From contig NZ_ABIZ01000001.1 in the NCBI RefSeq assembly GCF_000172155.1, forward strand, positions 4,311,105 to 4,375,104: 64,000 bases of DNA, written 5' to 3'. Positions 63,244 through 64,000 of the stretch are shown piece after piece (position 1 is the first letter of the stretch; each line of letters starts with the position of its first letter). This DNA comes from Verrucomicrobium spinosum DSM 4136 = JCM 18804. GTDB taxonomy: Bacteria > Verrucomicrobiota > Verrucomicrobiia > Verrucomicrobiales > Verrucomicrobiaceae. The position numbers were made by a program, and so were the translations under genes. Below the pieces are notes generated by a model that was not told the origin of the DNA, made no database searches, and saw only the letters and a program-made list of their open reading frames with translations.

Positions 63244-63270
63244 GAGCGGCCTTCGGGCCGCTCTCTTTTT
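63244..63270 (+). terminator. Intrinsic terminator with TTCG tetraloop
   Basis: GAGCGGCC pairs perfectly with GGCCGCTC around TTCG, and TCTTTTT follows. It ends the beta-barrel transcript. Confidence 0.9.
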
Positions 63271-63357
63271 ACGGAGCACTTACTATTCTCCTCGGCTCAA
63301 GAGGATGATGAAGAGTTCTCGGCGCATCTTCGCCTCCACTGACTGAAGCGGCAAAAA

Positions 63358-63382
63358 AGCCCACGCTGAGACAGCGTGGGCT
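63358..63382 (-). terminator. Intrinsic terminator of the RNase E/G gene
   Basis: AGCCCACGCT and AGCGTGGGCT form a perfect 10-bp stem. A-run to the left (63353-63358) gives the T-tract on the minus strand. It lies 25 bases past the RNase E/G stop. Confidence 0.88.
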
Positions 63383-63406
63383 TTGGCAGCGTTGAGCTGG
63401 GCGGAC

Positions 63407-64000
63407 CTACTTGATCTCGTCGCCAGTCTTGGCGTTGGCGATCAGGAACTGCTCGCGCGTGTAGTTCGGATCGGTGCGGAAGGTCATGCGGGCCTGGTAT
63501 TTGCGCTCCAGTTCGACCAGGATCTGGTCATCAGAAGTGCGCAGGCGCTGCATCACATCGGGGTGAATGACCACCAGCACGTCGCGGTCGTGTTCAGGCA
63601 GGCGGGACATGATGGAGGACAACCTGCGTTGCAGTTCAACGCTCATGGTGAGCGGCGTCTTGATCTGCCCATGCCCCTTGCAGTGCGGGCACTCTTCATA
63701 CATGGCGTCGCTCAGGCTCTCGTGGAGGCGCTGGCGGGTCATCTCCATCAGACCGAATTGGGAGATTGGCAGGATCTGCGTCTTTGCCTTGTCCCGTTGG
63801 GTGTGGTCGATCATCGCCTTGTACACCGCCTGCTGGTCCTTGCGGCCCTTCATGTCGATGAAGTCCACAACGACCAGACCACCCATGTTGCGCAGCCGCA
63901 GCTGGCGGGCCACCTCTGCGGCAGCCTCCATGTTGGTATCAAGGATCACCTTGTCCACGTTGTTTCCAGCACCCTTGTTGCGGCCCGTGTTCACATCGAT
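63407..64000 (-). CDS. Ribonuclease E/G family protein, C-terminal part (runs off the right edge)
   Basis: The open frame continues past the window edge with IDVNTGRNKG, whose Asp is a catalytic metal ligand. VVVDFIDMKGRKDQQ follows with the second conserved Asp. The Zn-link CPHCKGHG is present, as in RNase E/G dimers. The last ~80 residues form the usual small domain. The enzyme starts mRNA decay or processes rRNA. Any N-terminal S1 domain lies outside the window, so RNase E cannot be told from RNase G. The internal GTG near 63994 is not a start. Confidence 0.93.
   Translation of the reverse strand: MDVNTGRNKGAGNNVDKVILDTNMEAAAEVARQLRLRNMGGLVVVDFIDMKGRKDQQAVYKAMIDHTQRDKAKTQILPISQFGLMEMTRQRLHESLSDAMYEECPHCKGHGQIKTPLTMSVELQRRLSSIMSRLPEHDRDVLVVIHPDVMQRLRTSDDQILVELERKYQARMTFRTDPNYTREQFLIANAKTGDEIK

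Overview
The window looks like chromosomal DNA from a Verrucomicrobiota bacterium, probably close to Verrucomicrobium or Prosthecobacter. This placement rests on gene content, not on a marker-gene comparison. The DNA is GC-rich. It carries a DUF1080 (3-keto-glycoside hydrolase-like) protein, a DUF6807 protein, a secreted Gfo/Idh/MocA oxidoreductase, SHD1-like domains, malectin-type secreted proteins and a type III secretion chaperone/effector pair. Type III secretion is known in Verrucomicrobium spinosum. No rRNA, tRNA, CRISPR array or insertion sequence was seen.

Layout. 1-4.1 kb: a translationally coupled minus-strand pair (unknown protein plus a DUF559-type nuclease), then a ferritin-like diiron protein, a small membrane protein and an unrecognised protein. 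4.1-4.85 kb: a gene-free stretch with two strong stand-alone terminator hairpins and two short inverted repeats. 4.85-10.5 kb: orphan dhaK, then a 2-oxoacid dehydrogenase E1-alpha/E1-beta/E2 cluster without E3, then a D-2-hydroxyacid dehydrogenase. 10.5-16 kb: large exported proteins for sugar-derivative turnover (DUF1080-SMP30 fusion, DUF6807, malectin/propeller/LamG). 16.4-28.1 kb: SulP transporter, tandem GT4 glycosyltransferases, rhodanese, lipoate ligase/GGCT pair, SGNH hydrolase and carboxynorspermidine decarboxylase. 28.2-31.7 kb: a three-gene ribose-type sugar ABC importer. 31.9-40.1 kb: flotillin/NfeD, a secreted six-hairpin-like protein coupled to an alpha/beta hydrolase, coiled-coil envelope proteins, an oxidoreductase and a Cys-rich protein.

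40.2-54.2 kb is mostly core: a PQQ-type beta-propeller, a HemW-like radical SAM protein next to a chorismate-lyase-like protein, ileS-lspA, the type III chaperone and a YopT-like cysteine protease, aat, coaD, yceD-rpmF, plsX-fabH, and a convergent AraC regulator. 54.4-64 kb: two small outer-membrane beta-barrels, a META-HAD fusion, a decayed DUF1254 gene beside an intact DUF1254/DUF1214 gene, HdeD, phosphoketolase, and the end of an RNase E/G gene.

Functional links. The E2 carries a lipoyl lysine that a lipoate ligase such as the one at 22.3-23.0 kb could load. The DUF1080/DUF6807/Gfo-Idh/malectin proteins and the ABC importer fit a lifestyle on polysaccharide-derived sugars. coaD, yceD, rpmF, plsX and fabH form the classical ribosomal-protein/fatty-acid-initiation neighbourhood. 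The most striking item is the chaperone plus C58-like protease pair at 47.0-48.9 kb. It is a candidate host-directed effector unit lying alone among housekeeping genes.
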